Source of the DNA: Macrostomum hystrix
Lineage: Eukaryota; Platyhelminthes; Macrostomidae
Assembly (NCBI GenBank): GCA_950097015.1
Contig: CATNEN010000002.1
Location: forward strand, 5,115,001 to 5,179,000
Direction: 5' to 3'
DNA: 64,000 bases
A program made the position numbers and the translations under genes. Shown one piece after another: positions 11,066 through 22,330 of this stretch; the stretch's first letter is position 1, and every line of letters begins with the position of its first letter. The notes beneath the pieces are model-generated. The model was given only the letters and a program-made list of their open reading frames with translations. It was not told where the DNA came from and searched no databases.

Positions 11066-12823
11066 CTAGAGAAGGAGCATCTCAACTTCCATGAGAGAAT
11101 AGTTGAAGCCGAATGGCTTGCTCCAGATGAGTCCCTGGCCAGAGCTGCTCAGAGCAGCTGGTAAGTTCTGATAAGCTCCGTTCAGCTGGGCGTTGAAGAA
11201 GCAGCTGGGTCCGTACCACCAGGCTCCGCGGTAGTGTTTGGCGCAGTCTCTCTCCGCTTCAAATGGATAGTCTTTGGTAATGAACGCGTGGCTGCTAGAG
11301 TTGGCTAAGGCATCACCGATGCCCCAACTGCCTGTAAATCCGCTCAAACTCAAATAGTAACTGGGCCCTTTTACTGAGAAGCTGGCATATTGGGCCCAGA
11401 ATTCGCTACCGTTCCACAGCTTCATCAGAATGCTCAGCTGCCGGCTCGTGTCCTTAGTCAGGCTGTCCAGATTTTTCAGTCCTGAAAATGCACTGGCTTT
11501 GTATATCTTCGTTAACATTGCGGGATTGTGCTGGGGGTGGGTGGCAGAGCGGTTTATGTGTTGCCTCTCGCGCCAAGGTCCCTGAGCTCGATTTTGCGGC
11601 GAGGCCACATTCATTTGGGGTGCACCCGCGGAGAGAAGGCTTGGGGGCTTGTCGTGCGATTTACGCCCTTCAGGACCAAACTCCAAAGCACAGTGGAGAG
11701 TGTACACTGCCTGACAATGAGAAAATCAGGGCAGATTACACACCTGTTCCTGTGTGCTCAGGAGTCAGCGAAATGGGCAGAATTGCCTTCTCGCTGGCTG
11801 CGGGTCTAGTGTCACCATATAGTGTGCCGTTGCCCACAGCCTTCCTGCAGTTATTATTTGTTTTATGCGGCTATTCATTGCCTCTGTAAATGAGTAACTG
11901 CAGCTCACCGATCCAGTAGTTTCCATTTTCATCCTGGCCAAACGGATTGTTTTTGTAGTCATTGAAGCTCCTATCGAAACTAACGCTATCCGACACTCGG
12001 TGCTGTATCGTTATCCAACAAGCTGTGCTTGTAGTCTGAAAATATTTATTTCTTTACTCAAAGTAAAAGCACTTTATAAGTTGCACCTCAAAATTTGGAA
12101 CATTTTCGGCCTGATTTGATTAATTCGATCAACGTAAACTAAGGAATTTCCCCATAGTGAACTAACTTGACAAATAATCGCACCTGTTAGTTGAGACATT
12201 GCTCCCAATCATTTCGCCAATTATCCCCCAATCACTTGGGAAATTATTTCATCGGCAGAAAAACTATCATCATCATTTTGGCAAGTTACCCCTTGTTGAC
12301 AGATCCACATTTTGTTTTTCTAGTTGTCACTGGCAAATTATCCCCCTCAGTTGAAATCCCATCAGCTGGCAGTTATTCTGTCCTGTCTGAGGTCCCGCGT
12401 ACAAGAAAGCCCATGCTGGAAGTTCGTGTGTCTAAAATTCGATCCGGACAAATCTAAAAGCTGTGCTAAACATGCATTCAGCGAGAGTGGCATTTTATTT
12501 TACAACTTTAACAGGCTTACCCAGACCGCTTGGTTTCCGCGGTGTCGGTTGCGACACTTTCCGCAGTGCTTGAGGCCCAGACGACAGCGGAACACCTGGC
12601 AGAGCCCGGTGGCCGCATCGAATGTGGACAGGTGAGCGGAGTCCTCTCGGCTGCTGACAACCTGGCACTGGACGTCCGACCTTACAGACTGGGAGTTGAT
12701 TAATTCATAGTCGGCCAGGTTGTCGAAGCTTTTCGTCCAGATTTTCGGCTGCTCGTCTGTGTTGAGCTCCTGACAATGAGCCATGCTGAATAGGATCAGC
12801 AGGAGGCACAAAATTTGGCGCAT
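11066..12823 (-). CDS. Secreted PAN/apple-like plus fibrinogen C-terminal (FReD) protein
   Basis: Three exons are visible: 12823-12521, 12035-11909 and about 11530-11066, encoding roughly 300 residues. I chose the ATG at 12823 because it opens a clean signal peptide (MRQILCLLLILF...). Exon 1 then gives a Cys-rich PAN/apple-like segment ending in CGKCRNRHRG. Exons 2-3 give a fibrinogen-related domain: WITIQHR, a YKNNPFGQDENGNYWIG block, ILMKLWNG and a C-terminal CAKHYRGAWWYGPSC motif with NAQLNGAY. The usual FReD N-terminal segment before WITIQHR is missing and the Asp-rich calcium site is altered, so the domain is short. Such proteins act in innate recognition or adhesion in invertebrates. 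Which applies here is unknown. The exon 1-2 join is phase 0, but the exon 2-3 join is off by phase (1 versus 0). Confidence 0.82.
11605..11765 (+). repeat. Dispersed repeat family A, copy 3
   Basis: It carries ATTTGGGGTGCACCCGCG, GGGGGCTTGTCGTGCG, ATTTACGCCC, GTGTACACTGCCTGA and GGGCAGATTACACACCT in the same order as copies 1 and 2. It lies in the last intron of the FReD gene. Confidence 0.65.
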
Positions 12824-13329
12824 CCTACGCCAAGATTCAAGAAAAATTATCTGAATAATATTGCGTTCCAATAAACTTTCCAGCCGAAGACGTTGCGCTG
12901 TTAAGGCAGAAATAAAAACTTTCTTCTTAAGCTGGATCTATCCGACAATCGGGTATCTTGGCGAGCTGCTATTCAAGTTGACAAAATTCTGAAGACATCC
13001 GACAACGGAAGCAAAAGCAGTGGTGAAGATTAGCTGCCAAAGCCGATCGATCGATCACCAATAGGCCGACAAGCGTCAAGGAGAGTGACAGCCTCGAATG
13101 CCACGCAACCCTTGTGTAGGTAGCAAATTTCGCATTTTTTTAATTGGCGCGGGTTTCCTGAATGCATGCCAATACAGAAACCGATGCGGTAGCACCGTTT
13201 GAAGTAGAAATATGAAACGAAACGTGATTGTATTTACAAATACTGCAGGAGGGTTGCGGGCACTGGCGCATCATTTGGTGACAGTAAAAAACAAGAAACT
13301 TTTTTATCGATTTCAAACTTCGCTTTCGC
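12824..13329. other. Intergenic, nothing recognised
   Basis: Upstream flank of the FReD gene. I see no exon, array or RNA gene. Confidence 0.5.
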
Positions 13330-13570
13330 ATTTGATGACGGTTCAGCACGCACTGAAGCTAGTAAGTTTGTCTCCCAGCTGTTCGACGAGAGGTCGGTAG
13401 TTCGAATCTCAACCCAAGAGAATAAAATCTATGTCCTTGAGAAAGTCAATCTTTAAGTTCAGCCAGCTGTAAATGTCCCAACATAAGTCGGTGTCTGTGG
13501 CGGCATCTCCAGTCCATGGACCAAACAGCAGTACGCAGCCGCTGGATGCTTTGTTGACAAGTGCACCTAC
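13330..13570 (+). mobile_element. tRNA-headed SINE (family B), plus strand, degenerate
   Basis: A box-B-like GGTCGGTAGTTCGAATCTC lies at about 13391-13409, followed by the family B core CCAGTCCATGGACCAAACAGC and a GTACGCAGCCGC block. The head is diverged. Ends are approximate. Confidence 0.6.
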
Positions 13571-13882
13571 ATGCAAAATTACTTTATTGAATATGTAGTG
13601 TATCACTTGTTACTAGGCTTAGCATCTATTCCGACTCCTTGACTAGTTAGCCATCGCCACTGCATAGTCTAGATTAGTCGGTTAGTAAAATAGTTAGATT
13701 AGTTGGAGCCTTATGGTGTCAGCATACGAGAACTGTGGCCGGTATTTCTACGGTTTTTCCATGGCAGTTTTGGCCCGCCCACGGAAATTTTGCCTGCTAA
13801 ATTTTTCCAGCCATTGAGAAAGCTCCAAGGCTCCTCAGCCACTAGCAAGCGTGTCAGCAGGCTGGGCGGGGTCAGAAACGGC

Positions 13883-13890
13883 TATAAATA
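13883..13890 (+). promoter_or_regulatory. TATA box candidate
   Basis: TATAAATA stands in a GC-richer stretch, with a plausible start site about 30 bp on. The only downstream coding hint is the nine-codon exon candidate at 14021-14047, so promoter status is weak. Confidence 0.3.
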
Positions 13891-14020
13891 TGAGACACGA
13901 GCGCGTGGAGCATGCGGAGTCCCAGACTTGAGTTTGGAAAAGCTCAATAAGAGTCACCAGGTCTCCATATCTCGAGTTTCATGTGTTATTCATTTTCAGC
14001 TGACAGGTCTGAGGCGAGAG

Positions 14021-14047
14021 ATGTCTTACGAGACAATCGACCCAAAG
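14021..14047 (+). other. Candidate first coding exon (nine codons) after a 5' UTR intron
   Basis: After a good acceptor (TTATTCATTTTCAG, ending at 13999), an ATG opens MSYETIDPK and is followed by GTTAG as a possible donor. No continuing exon was recognised in the AT-rich DNA downstream. The gene may be a remnant or the reading may be chance. Confidence 0.2.
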
Positions 14048-15799
14048 GTTAGATCTAAGGTTAGATCCAAATTCTAGCCTTAAACTTATCATTCCGCCCT
14101 TAATCCGCTTAACGCTTACCACAATTTAAAAAAATGTTTTTTAAGAAAGGCGAAAGATCGGGTAATTTTAGATACTTTTCTTCATGTTTACTCGTAGTGA
14201 CTTAACCTACAAGTTTAAGCCACCGACAAAGATGTTTTGTTTATTTCTCGAGATCTTGTTTTTCTAACAGAATTTTTTGTAAAAAATAGCAAAAAGCGAC
14301 AAAAAAGGAATGAAAAAAACTACTGACAGTCAATGAATGAATTTTTTCTTCACCTTAGCTTGTCTGTGACTCGACCGATACAACTGACTGCGAAAATTAA
14401 CAGAATGTTGACAATAATGGCAATAAATTGGTTACAAATTAGAGAAAATAAAATCACAAGACGCATAGCATAGTTATATTTGTTAAATGAAAAATGTTTT
14501 GTAAGAAATCAAGAGAACAATGGTTAGCAGAAAAGCAATACTGGGGACAAACTTCACACAATGGGACATCATTTTTTAGACAGCTTGTGTAAATACAAAG
14601 CCTCACTTTCAATGCTGAAGCTTTTTAGTACTAAGTCTTCTGTATCGTTGTAATATTTAATTAGATCGGGTTGCTTTGGCGACGGGAGGAAAAAGTTTGA
14701 GTGAAAAATTCGAGCAGACATACACTTAGCTTTTATAGCCTTCTAACAATTGATTGTAACTGATTGTAACAATTGTTGAGCGAAGCAAAAAAACATCTCA
14801 GACAGCTAAGTAAAATAAAAGGGATATAAAATGAAAAAGTTAGAAAAAAAAACAAAAAACGTATTTATATTCCAAAGAACTAATGACACGCGCGCATGTT
14901 AATATTAAAATGTGTAGAAAGTGAAATACAAAAAAAATAATTTAAAACGCTTTTAATTGGAATGTATGAATATAAGGGGCATTAAAAAAAGCAACAGTTA
15001 AAAATTCATTTAAACAATACACATGCCACATCAGAAAAGTTTAATACCAGCAGTTCAAGAAATTAGGAGTGCTCAATAAAATATCAAGAACGCACAAAGA
15101 CCAGCAGATAAAATCAGTGCAGATAGTGTTAACTAAAGTGTGTGTTAAAAAATTAAAGTTTAAATAGCGAGACTGTATATATTTGTCTGTGACAAGTGAC
15201 TTATTCTCTCAATACAAAAAAGCATTTTAAACATGCAAAATAAAATCGACAAACCTTGGCTTGTATTAGATAAATCAAAATACAACTTTTGTGTATATAT
15301 AAAAATGAAAAAGATGTCTACATTGGCAAATATATAAAGCTTACATAAAGACAAAATCAAAAATACATATTCAAATTATAACTATATCACCTGTAAATTA
15401 GATACAACGCATCTTGTTTTGAAAGATGCGAGCAACAGAAGTTACGAAAGAAATTGAATAGGCATCTTCGCTTATGTTTTTCGATACATATCGGCTAGAC
15501 GTTCAATTGTTGTGCCTTTTGTATAGAATTTGTGACTATATCGATATAAAATATTCCGAGCAATATTTGCCATGTAAAATCTGCCAAATAATTAGGCGCC
15601 TATTGCCTATTGACAACGAAAACCCGATTTTTATCTTGACTCGCGTAAGTATAAGTTTTACAATACATATCGGCTAGAAAAACATTAGATAGAGTCTAGA
15701 TTAGCCGTTTCTTCTTTAAATAAAATACTTACGAGTACTATTTATGTTTTTCGACACATATAGGCTAGACATGAAGTTAGAATTTGTCACCGCTGGTTT
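14048..15799. other. AT-rich intergenic DNA
   Basis: No supported exon. Two imperfect direct copies of TTATGTTTTTCGAYACATAT followed by MGGCTAGAC lie at about 15473 and 15742, with a partial one near 15662. The 3' UTR of the minus-strand PH-actin gene presumably enters from the right. Confidence 0.5.
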
Positions 15800-18700
15800 C
15801 TATCCGGTCCATCGCTGGTCCACGCTGTCGGCACTGAGCGGCCGTTCGCTGTGCCGAAGCCACAGCCGCTGGACCACAGTCGATGGCAGCCGTTGCAGGC
15901 CCAGGTAGGCGGCGTGAAGCCGATTGGTTAAACAGCGCACGGTGGCCTGAAGACAGGGAAAAATTTTGCGAAAATAAATTTGATAAGAGTCCTCATAAAA
16001 TTCAGTCAAAATACAATTACAGACTGAAAGGTAATTACAGACTGCGAGGTAATTACATACTGATAGGCTATTACAGACTGACAGGCTATTACAGACTGAC
16101 AGATAATTACAGAGTGACAGATAATTTCGGACGGAAAGGTAATTACGTCAGATAATTACACACTGAAAGGCGATTACAAAATGACAGGCTATTACAGACT
16201 GACAGGTAACTACAGACTGACAGGTAACTACAGACTGACAGGTAACTACAGACTGACAGGTAACTACAGACTGACAGGTAACTACAGACTGACAGGTAAC
16301 TACAGACTGACAGGTAACTACAGACTGACAGGTAATTACAGACTGACAGGCAACTACAGACTGACAGCAAGCCGCTCACCTGGCAAGGCAGCTGTGCCCT
16401 CAGCTCAGTCTCCAGCCGCTGCCGCAGTCCTGGCAGGAGGCTGACACCGCCGCAGAGCAGGACGCTGCGGGCTACGTCGCGTCGATAATCCACAGGGCAG
16501 GCCAGCACAGCCTGGCGGATGGCGCGGCTCAGAGCTGGCGCGTCGACGCCCAGGAGCTGCGGGTCGAATATCGCCTCCACGCTGGCGAAGCGGCTCTCGG
16601 AGTGGGTCAGCTCCTGCGAAGCGGATGGGAACAAGCTTAAGAAAGCTGAAACAGCACTATTCCCTTAACAGTAGAAAGAGCACGGGCCGCTTCACGATAG
16701 CTCCCTAATCGAATGACCGATTTTAGTGACAGCCCATCATCTGAATGAAAATATTCAGCCATTTACGAGTGACGAGAATCGTTGGATATCTCGACGATGC
16801 CGATGGTTTGTGGAAGTTGTTTCATTGGAGAGAGGGGAAATTTCAGCCAGTTTTCAGCCAGAAAATGTTGGAAGATACAGAAAAATGTGGGCAATTGAAA
16901 TATCACAGCGGCCTTCTCTACTGTTAAATACTGAATCCCACCTCACCTGTCTATAATCTGCGGGCACTGCATAATCGGCTAGGCTAATGGTGGCCTCATA
17001 TTCAGCTTCGGCTTCCTGGCAGCGCGTCAGGTCCTTCTCGTAATCCTGACTGACGTAGCAGCTGCGCTCCAGAGCCAGGCGAACCAGCAGCTGCTCAGTT
17101 GGGGAGTGCAGCCGGTAGCGGTACCTGGCCAGGCCTGTGGACAGGTGCTGGCTTAGCCTGTGGCCGCCAATGTCTGGCTTGAGACACCCGGCCAGCACGG
17201 GAGAGTGCTCCAGGTGGGCGGCTACCTCAGCCTTGGAGTGCGGAGAGAGGTGATGGATTACAGAATTTCTTGATGGATTACAAGATTTGATGATGGATTA
17301 CAGGATTTGAGGATGGATTACAGGATTTGGTGATGGATTACAGGATTTGGTGATGGATTACAGGATTTGATGATGGATTACAGGATTTGATGATGGATTA
17401 CAGGATTTGGTGATGGATTACAGGATTTGATGATGGATTACAGGATTTGATGATGGATTACAGGATTTGATGATGGATTACAGGATTTGATGATGGATTA
17501 CAGGATTTGGTGATGGATTACAGGATTTGATGATGGATTACAGGATTTGATGATGGATTACAGGATTTGATGATGGATTACAGGATTTGATGATGGATTA
17601 CAGGATTTGATGATGGATTACAGGATTTGATGATGGATTACAGGATTTGGTGATGGATTACAGGATTTGATGATGGATTACAGGATTTGGTAATGGATTA
17701 CAAGATTTGATTGTGGATTACAGGATTTGAGGATGGATTACAGGATTTTGTGATTGATTACAGGATTTGATGATTGATTACAGGATTCGATAATTCATTA
17801 TAGGATTTTATTGTAGATTACAAAATTAAATAACAAATTACAGATTGAACGGTAGACTACCGAATTAGAGGTTATAATACAGAATCGGTTGGTAGATTAC
17901 AGACCTGATAGCCGAGCTGCACGACCACCCCGGATGAGCAGCCGTAGGCCAGCAGGCAACTCAGGCTCTGGCTCGCCATGGCAACAGCGTCAAGTCCCAG
18001 CCGGTCTAGCAGCAGGTCGGCTAGAAGTCGGCGCGACGCGGCGGAAGTCTCGCGCGGCACAGCGACCAGCGCGGAGCAGCGGCGCACGTCGACAGAGGAG
18101 CCGCCGGCAACGCCGAGTCCTCGCAGCAGAGGCCGAACCGCGGCTTCTAGCAGGGCCTGCAGGGCACCAGGCGGCTGCTGGAACAGCGGCACCGGCAGGC
18201 TGGTGTTCGGCCGCACTGGGAAGGCCAGTCGGCATCGGTCTCGAACCTCCGGCTGATAACTCGCCGCGCCTGTGGCCACCACCGAGCCGCTGTCGCGATC
18301 CAGAGCCACCACGCTAGGCATGTACACCTGCGGCACCGTGGCTGCAGAAGAGTTTATCAGAATGGAGTTATAAGCAAACTACACTAGTTAAACAGAGGTG
18401 TAAGTAGTAAGTAAAGAATTGACTTACTTTATTGTAAAAAATTATGAATTCTATTCTTAAAAATGGCTCGCTACTAAAGATAGTAAAAAATTATTCCATT
18501 ACACCTGCCCCTATTGGGTGATTGGAGTGATTTAACTGAAGCAACGCAGAGTTAAGTGTCTTTCAAAAGTCTAGAATCGAACCCACGATCTTTAAGTCAT
18601 GAGTCCGACGCTCTAACCACTAGGCCACAACGTTAGACTTATATTCTTAAAATCCCAAATATGTAGCTGTAAGTCTTAAAAACTCCATTCACGCATAATA

Positions 18701-19112
18701 AAATCCTTAAAATTCTTTCAATTTGAAAACCAAAAAAATCCCCTAAAAATGTTTTTACTCACGCTCTTCGTACATCCAGCCGGCTCGAATAGAGCAGCTG
18801 CCAATGTCCATTAGGATGATGTCCTGTCAGGAAATTGTGGTAATCAAGTAGTCCATCTACTGTACTCTAAGTAGCAAATAGCGAACATTTTAAATCAAAC
18901 AAATCCGACGAAGCTGCGAAATTTCTCACCTTTCTGCCCCGATAATTGATTGACTCAGCTGTGACCGGCCGCACGTAGAGAGCCTCGCTGATGTCAGCGG
19001 TGTGGGCTCGCAGGGCCGCCAGCCACTGACGATGCTCCTCGGCGCTGGCGCAGCGAACTGTGGTGAATCTGCCGCACTGAGATGAGGAGCGAATGGACTT
19101 GTGCTCAAATGT
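15800..19112 (-). CDS. PH-actin fusion gene, 3' exons (end of PH domain plus actin-fold domain)
   Basis: Exons are 19112-18930, 18823-18763, 18341-17905, 17231-16947, 16613-16380 and 15946-15800. Every join is GT-AG and phase-consistent (0,1,0,0,0). The first exon ends a PH domain: RFTTVRCASAEEHRQWLAAL is the typical last strand and C-terminal helix. The rest is an actin-like fold of about 387 residues: DIGSCSIRAGW (phosphate loop 1), GVVVQLGYQV (loop 2), a DIGGHRLSQHL block, CYVSQDYE, LFDPQ/LLG-type helices and LLCGGVSLLPG (adenosine loop). Loop 2 has Gln where actins have the catalytic-side Asp, so ATP hydrolysis is doubtful. It differs clearly from conventional actin. I cannot assign an Arp class. 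It joins to the 5' exons at 36.0-37.4 kb, giving about 738 residues. Confidence 0.85.
16005..16372. repeat. Minisatellite, 18 bp unit, about 20 copies
   Basis: The unit is TAACTACAGACTGACAGG with drift at the left end. It fills the last intron of the PH-actin gene. Confidence 0.95.
17255..17890. repeat. Minisatellite, 20 bp unit, about 31 copies
   Basis: The unit is TGATGGATTACAGGATTTGA or its GG-ending variant. Units decay toward the right end into GGTAGATTACAGA-like copies. It lies in a PH-actin intron (17232-17904). Confidence 0.95.
18530..18640 (-). mobile_element. tRNA-headed SINE fragment (family B head)
   Basis: On the minus strand it has GTTGTGGCCTAGTGGTTAG (box-A-like) and CGTGGGTTCGATTCTAGA (box-B-like), followed by the AGTTAAGTGTCTT block shared, in reverse complement, with the 10.7-kb SINE. 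It lies in a PH-actin intron. Confidence 0.65.
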
Positions 19113-19194
19113 CTGGCAGAATAGCAAACTTCACATTCTGACATGTCGCTATCACGGTACTTATTTCAGTATACCACCTTGATCCTTCCTTATG

Positions 19195-19806
19195 CCATCC
19201 CTATCATAGTGCATATCGTCCCTATCCTACTGTATCTCGTTCTTATCCTACTGTATCTCGTCCCTATCCTACTGTATCTCGTCCCTATCCTACTGTATCT
19301 CGTCCCTATCCTACTGTATCTCGTCCCTATCCTACTGTATCTCGTCCCTATCCTACTGTATCTCGTTCTTATCCTACTGTATCTCGTTCTTATCCTACTG
19401 TATCTCGTTCTTATCCTACTGTATCTCGTTCTTATCCTACTGTATCTCGTTCTTATCCTACTGTATCTCGTTCTTATCCTACTGTATCTCGTTCTTATCC
19501 TACTGTATCTCGTCCCTATCCTACTGTATCTCGGCCCTTATCCTACTATAACTCGTCCTTATCCTACTGTATCTCGTCCTTATCCTACTGTATCTCGTCC
19601 TTATCCTACTATAACTCGGCCCCTATCCTACTGTATCTCGGCCCTTATTCTACTGTATCTCGGCCCTTATTCTACTGTATCTCGCCCCTTATCCTACGAT
19701 AACTCGTGCTTATCCTACTGTATCTCGTTCTTATCCTACTGTATCTCGTTCTTATCCTACTGTATCTCGGCCCTTATCCTACAATATCTCGTCTCTATCC
19801 TACTGT
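19195..19806. repeat. Minisatellite, 21 bp unit, about 29 copies
   Basis: The unit is built of CTATCCTACTGTATCTCG plus TCC, TTC or GCC variants. Because 21 is divisible by three, it gives a long artificial heptad ORF on the plus strand. Confidence 0.95.
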
Positions 19807-20984
19807 ATAAAATATTTTTTTCTTTAATATTTAATTCTAAAGCTAATACACAGTTTTAATCGTAATCGAAGCCTTAAAAAGCAACAAAAAAGCAAGACTT
19901 TCAGTTGAAATTCTTTTAACTTAAGAAATATCTATTTAAACGAATTCTCAAAACTGGTACTCTGCTGCTGCAAGCCTTATTTGCACAGATTTCCAATTTA
20001 GATCGACAGCCTTCAGGCTTGAGAATCTTTTAAATTCTGGAGTCCCAAATATTTCTTGGAATTCGCCACGCAGAACTAAAATATCTGGGCAAAGGAAAGG
20101 ATTGAAATAAATTTTTGTCTTAGAAGCCAAAAACCAATGCCAAAATCCTTTGAAGATCAGAAATATTCTCGACAAGAAACTCTTAGTAGACAACAGAACC
20201 AACTACCCCAGCAGACGTGCTCAGAAAGCATTGTGATTCCCAGGGCAATATATGAGCAGATTAAAGCTATTATAGTTCTCGCGGATATATTGCAGTGCCG
20301 GCTGCCGCACTGAGAGCAAGATAAAACTGGTAGCCATGGCCTATACAGACAGAGAGATATAGACTCAGAGAGAGCTGGTAGTGAGAAGCTGCTGCTGCTG
20401 CTGCTGGGAGAACACGCGCACACAGAGCTGGGCCTATCTTTTGAGCGCTTTACCAGCTGTGTCTGTAATTTATTGAATTATGCAAATATGTCCCTCTCCA
20501 ACACATGGCCGCATGAAGGGGAGAGGAGAAAGGGAAAGCGAGAGGTGGCCACTGCGAGTTTTGTTTTGCAGTTTCTGCTGCATTAACTGCGGCCCTCCCT
20601 ATCTTTCGCACATTATTCCACTTTGTGTTTTAACGTATGTGTGACGAAGGCTTTTGTGCTGCTTTTAAAAAGCGAAAAGATGAAACGGCTTTAGAACTAC
20701 GCTTAGAACTTAGGCTGAAGGCTTTGGAACTACGTTACTAAAACAACAGAAGAAAAATTCACGCCTTAAAGACTGACGTGGCAATTTGCCTAAGTGGCGA
20801 GCGACACAGCAGCAGCAACAAGCTTGGCTTGTGGGATAAAAACAGAAAGTGCTCCAGTTGAAATGATAGTTCTAGCTTGCAATTTCAGTGCTTCGCCTAG
20901 CTTAAGGCTGGCTTTTTACCTGTTCTTTCTGGAGCAAAAGAACGAACGAAATTCAGATCGCAGAATGAGATGGAAGAGTACAGA
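19807..20984. other. Intron sequence, nothing recognised
   Basis: Part of the large PH-actin intron. It has a short (GCT)n run near 20390-20405 but no exon. Confidence 0.5.
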
Positions 20985-21150
20985 AAGGAAAGGTAAATTA
21001 CAGAATCGGATGGTAGATTACAGAATCGGATGATAGATTACAGAATCGAATGGTAGATTACAGAATCGAATGGTAGATTACAGAATCGAATGGTAGATTA
21101 CAGAATCAGATGGTAGATAATAGAATCGGATGGTAGATTACAGAATGGGA
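20985..21150. repeat. Minisatellite, 20 bp unit, about 8 copies
   Basis: The unit is AGAATCGAATGGTAGATTAC. It resembles the degenerate right end of the 17.3-17.9 kb array. Confidence 0.9.
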
Positions 21151-21699
21151 TGGGACACATCAGTGAGGAGTGAAAAGTATGAGGTGAGGATAAGTGGATT
21201 TTTGTGATTGTGTGTCAAGCGTATCGTAGCCCATACTGTGCTCAAAATGGCACTCTCAGCCAGTTGGATACTCAAGGGCTGCAGGTCGCATTTTGCAGGT
21301 CTGATTGACAGCAGCGGCAGTGGCTGCGCCAAGGGCGGTTTTCATCCTGGGTATTGTTCTCAGGAGTGGCCGCAGAGTGAGATGGCAGGCACGCAAGCGA
21401 ATCCGGTGAGCAGATGTTGCACGAAGGCATGGGTTGGAATGCTGTGACCAGCGACTACCTGGCTGCATGACTATTTACATCCTCAACAGCTGGGCAATCA
21501 CTTACTGTCATCATCCACGCGACAGAGGGTCTGCAGGGTTTAAAGCCAGTCAAATGTAGCTGGCTCTCCGTCACACAGCTGTTTTAGGCTGATAAAATTT
21601 AGCAATCAACAAATAGTGAAACTAGATAGCTCTAAATTAAGTAGTCAGCAGTTTTTAAGTGCCTCGATGCAACAACCCCAAAACAGCCAAGGTCAGGTG

Positions 21700-22330
21700 A
21701 GGATGAGGATAACCCCTTCCTCCCTATCAGTCAGGCAGCCACAACCCCCTTCCTCCCTATCAGTCAGGCAGCCACAACCCCCTTTCTCCCTATCAGTCAG
21801 GCAGCCACAACCCCCTCCCTATCAGTCAGGCAGCCACAACCCCCTCCCTCTCTATCAGTCAGGCAGTCACAACCACCTCCCTCCCTATCAGTCAGGCAGT
21901 CACAACCCCCTTCCTCCCTATCAGTCAGGCAGTCACAACCCCCTTCCTCCCTATCAGTCAGGCAGTCACAACCACCTCCCTCCCTATCAGTCAGGCAGTC
22001 ACAACCCCCTCCTCCCTATCAGTCAGGCAGTCACAACCACCTCCCTCCCTATCAGTCAGGCAGCCACAACCCCCTCCTCCCTATCAGTCAGGCAGTCACA
22101 ACCACCTCCCTCCCTATCAGTCAGGCAGCCACAACCCCCTTCCTCCCTATCAGTAAGGCAGTCACAACCCCCTCCCTATCAGTCAGGCAGCCACAACCCC
22201 CTTCCTCCCTATCAGTAAGGCAGTCACAACCCCCTCCCTATCAGTCAGGCAGCCACAACCCCCTCCCTCCCTATCAGTCAGGTAGCCACAACCCCCTTCC
22301 TCCCTATCAGTAAGGCATTCACAACCCCTT
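21700..22330. repeat. Minisatellite, about 25-34 bp unit, roughly 20 copies
   Basis: Units alternate CCCTATCAGTCAGGCAG with C/T-rich CACAACCCCCTTCCT spacers of variable length. It lies in the large PH-actin intron. Confidence 0.93.

Noticed and set aside
13703-14077. 124-codon plus-strand frame
   Set aside because: It crosses the putative TATA box and UTR; composition not protein-like.
17889-18317. 142-codon Arg/Ser-rich plus-strand frame
   Set aside because: Antisense shadow of the actin-like exon 17905-18341.
19143-19859. 238-codon open frame with Leu-rich heptads
   Set aside because: It is a 21-bp minisatellite read in frame. Unit length divisible by three keeps it open; no domain.
21616-22218. 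200-codon open frame rich in QSGSHNPLPPY
   Set aside because: Minisatellite in the PH-actin intron; amino-acid repeats mirror the DNA array.
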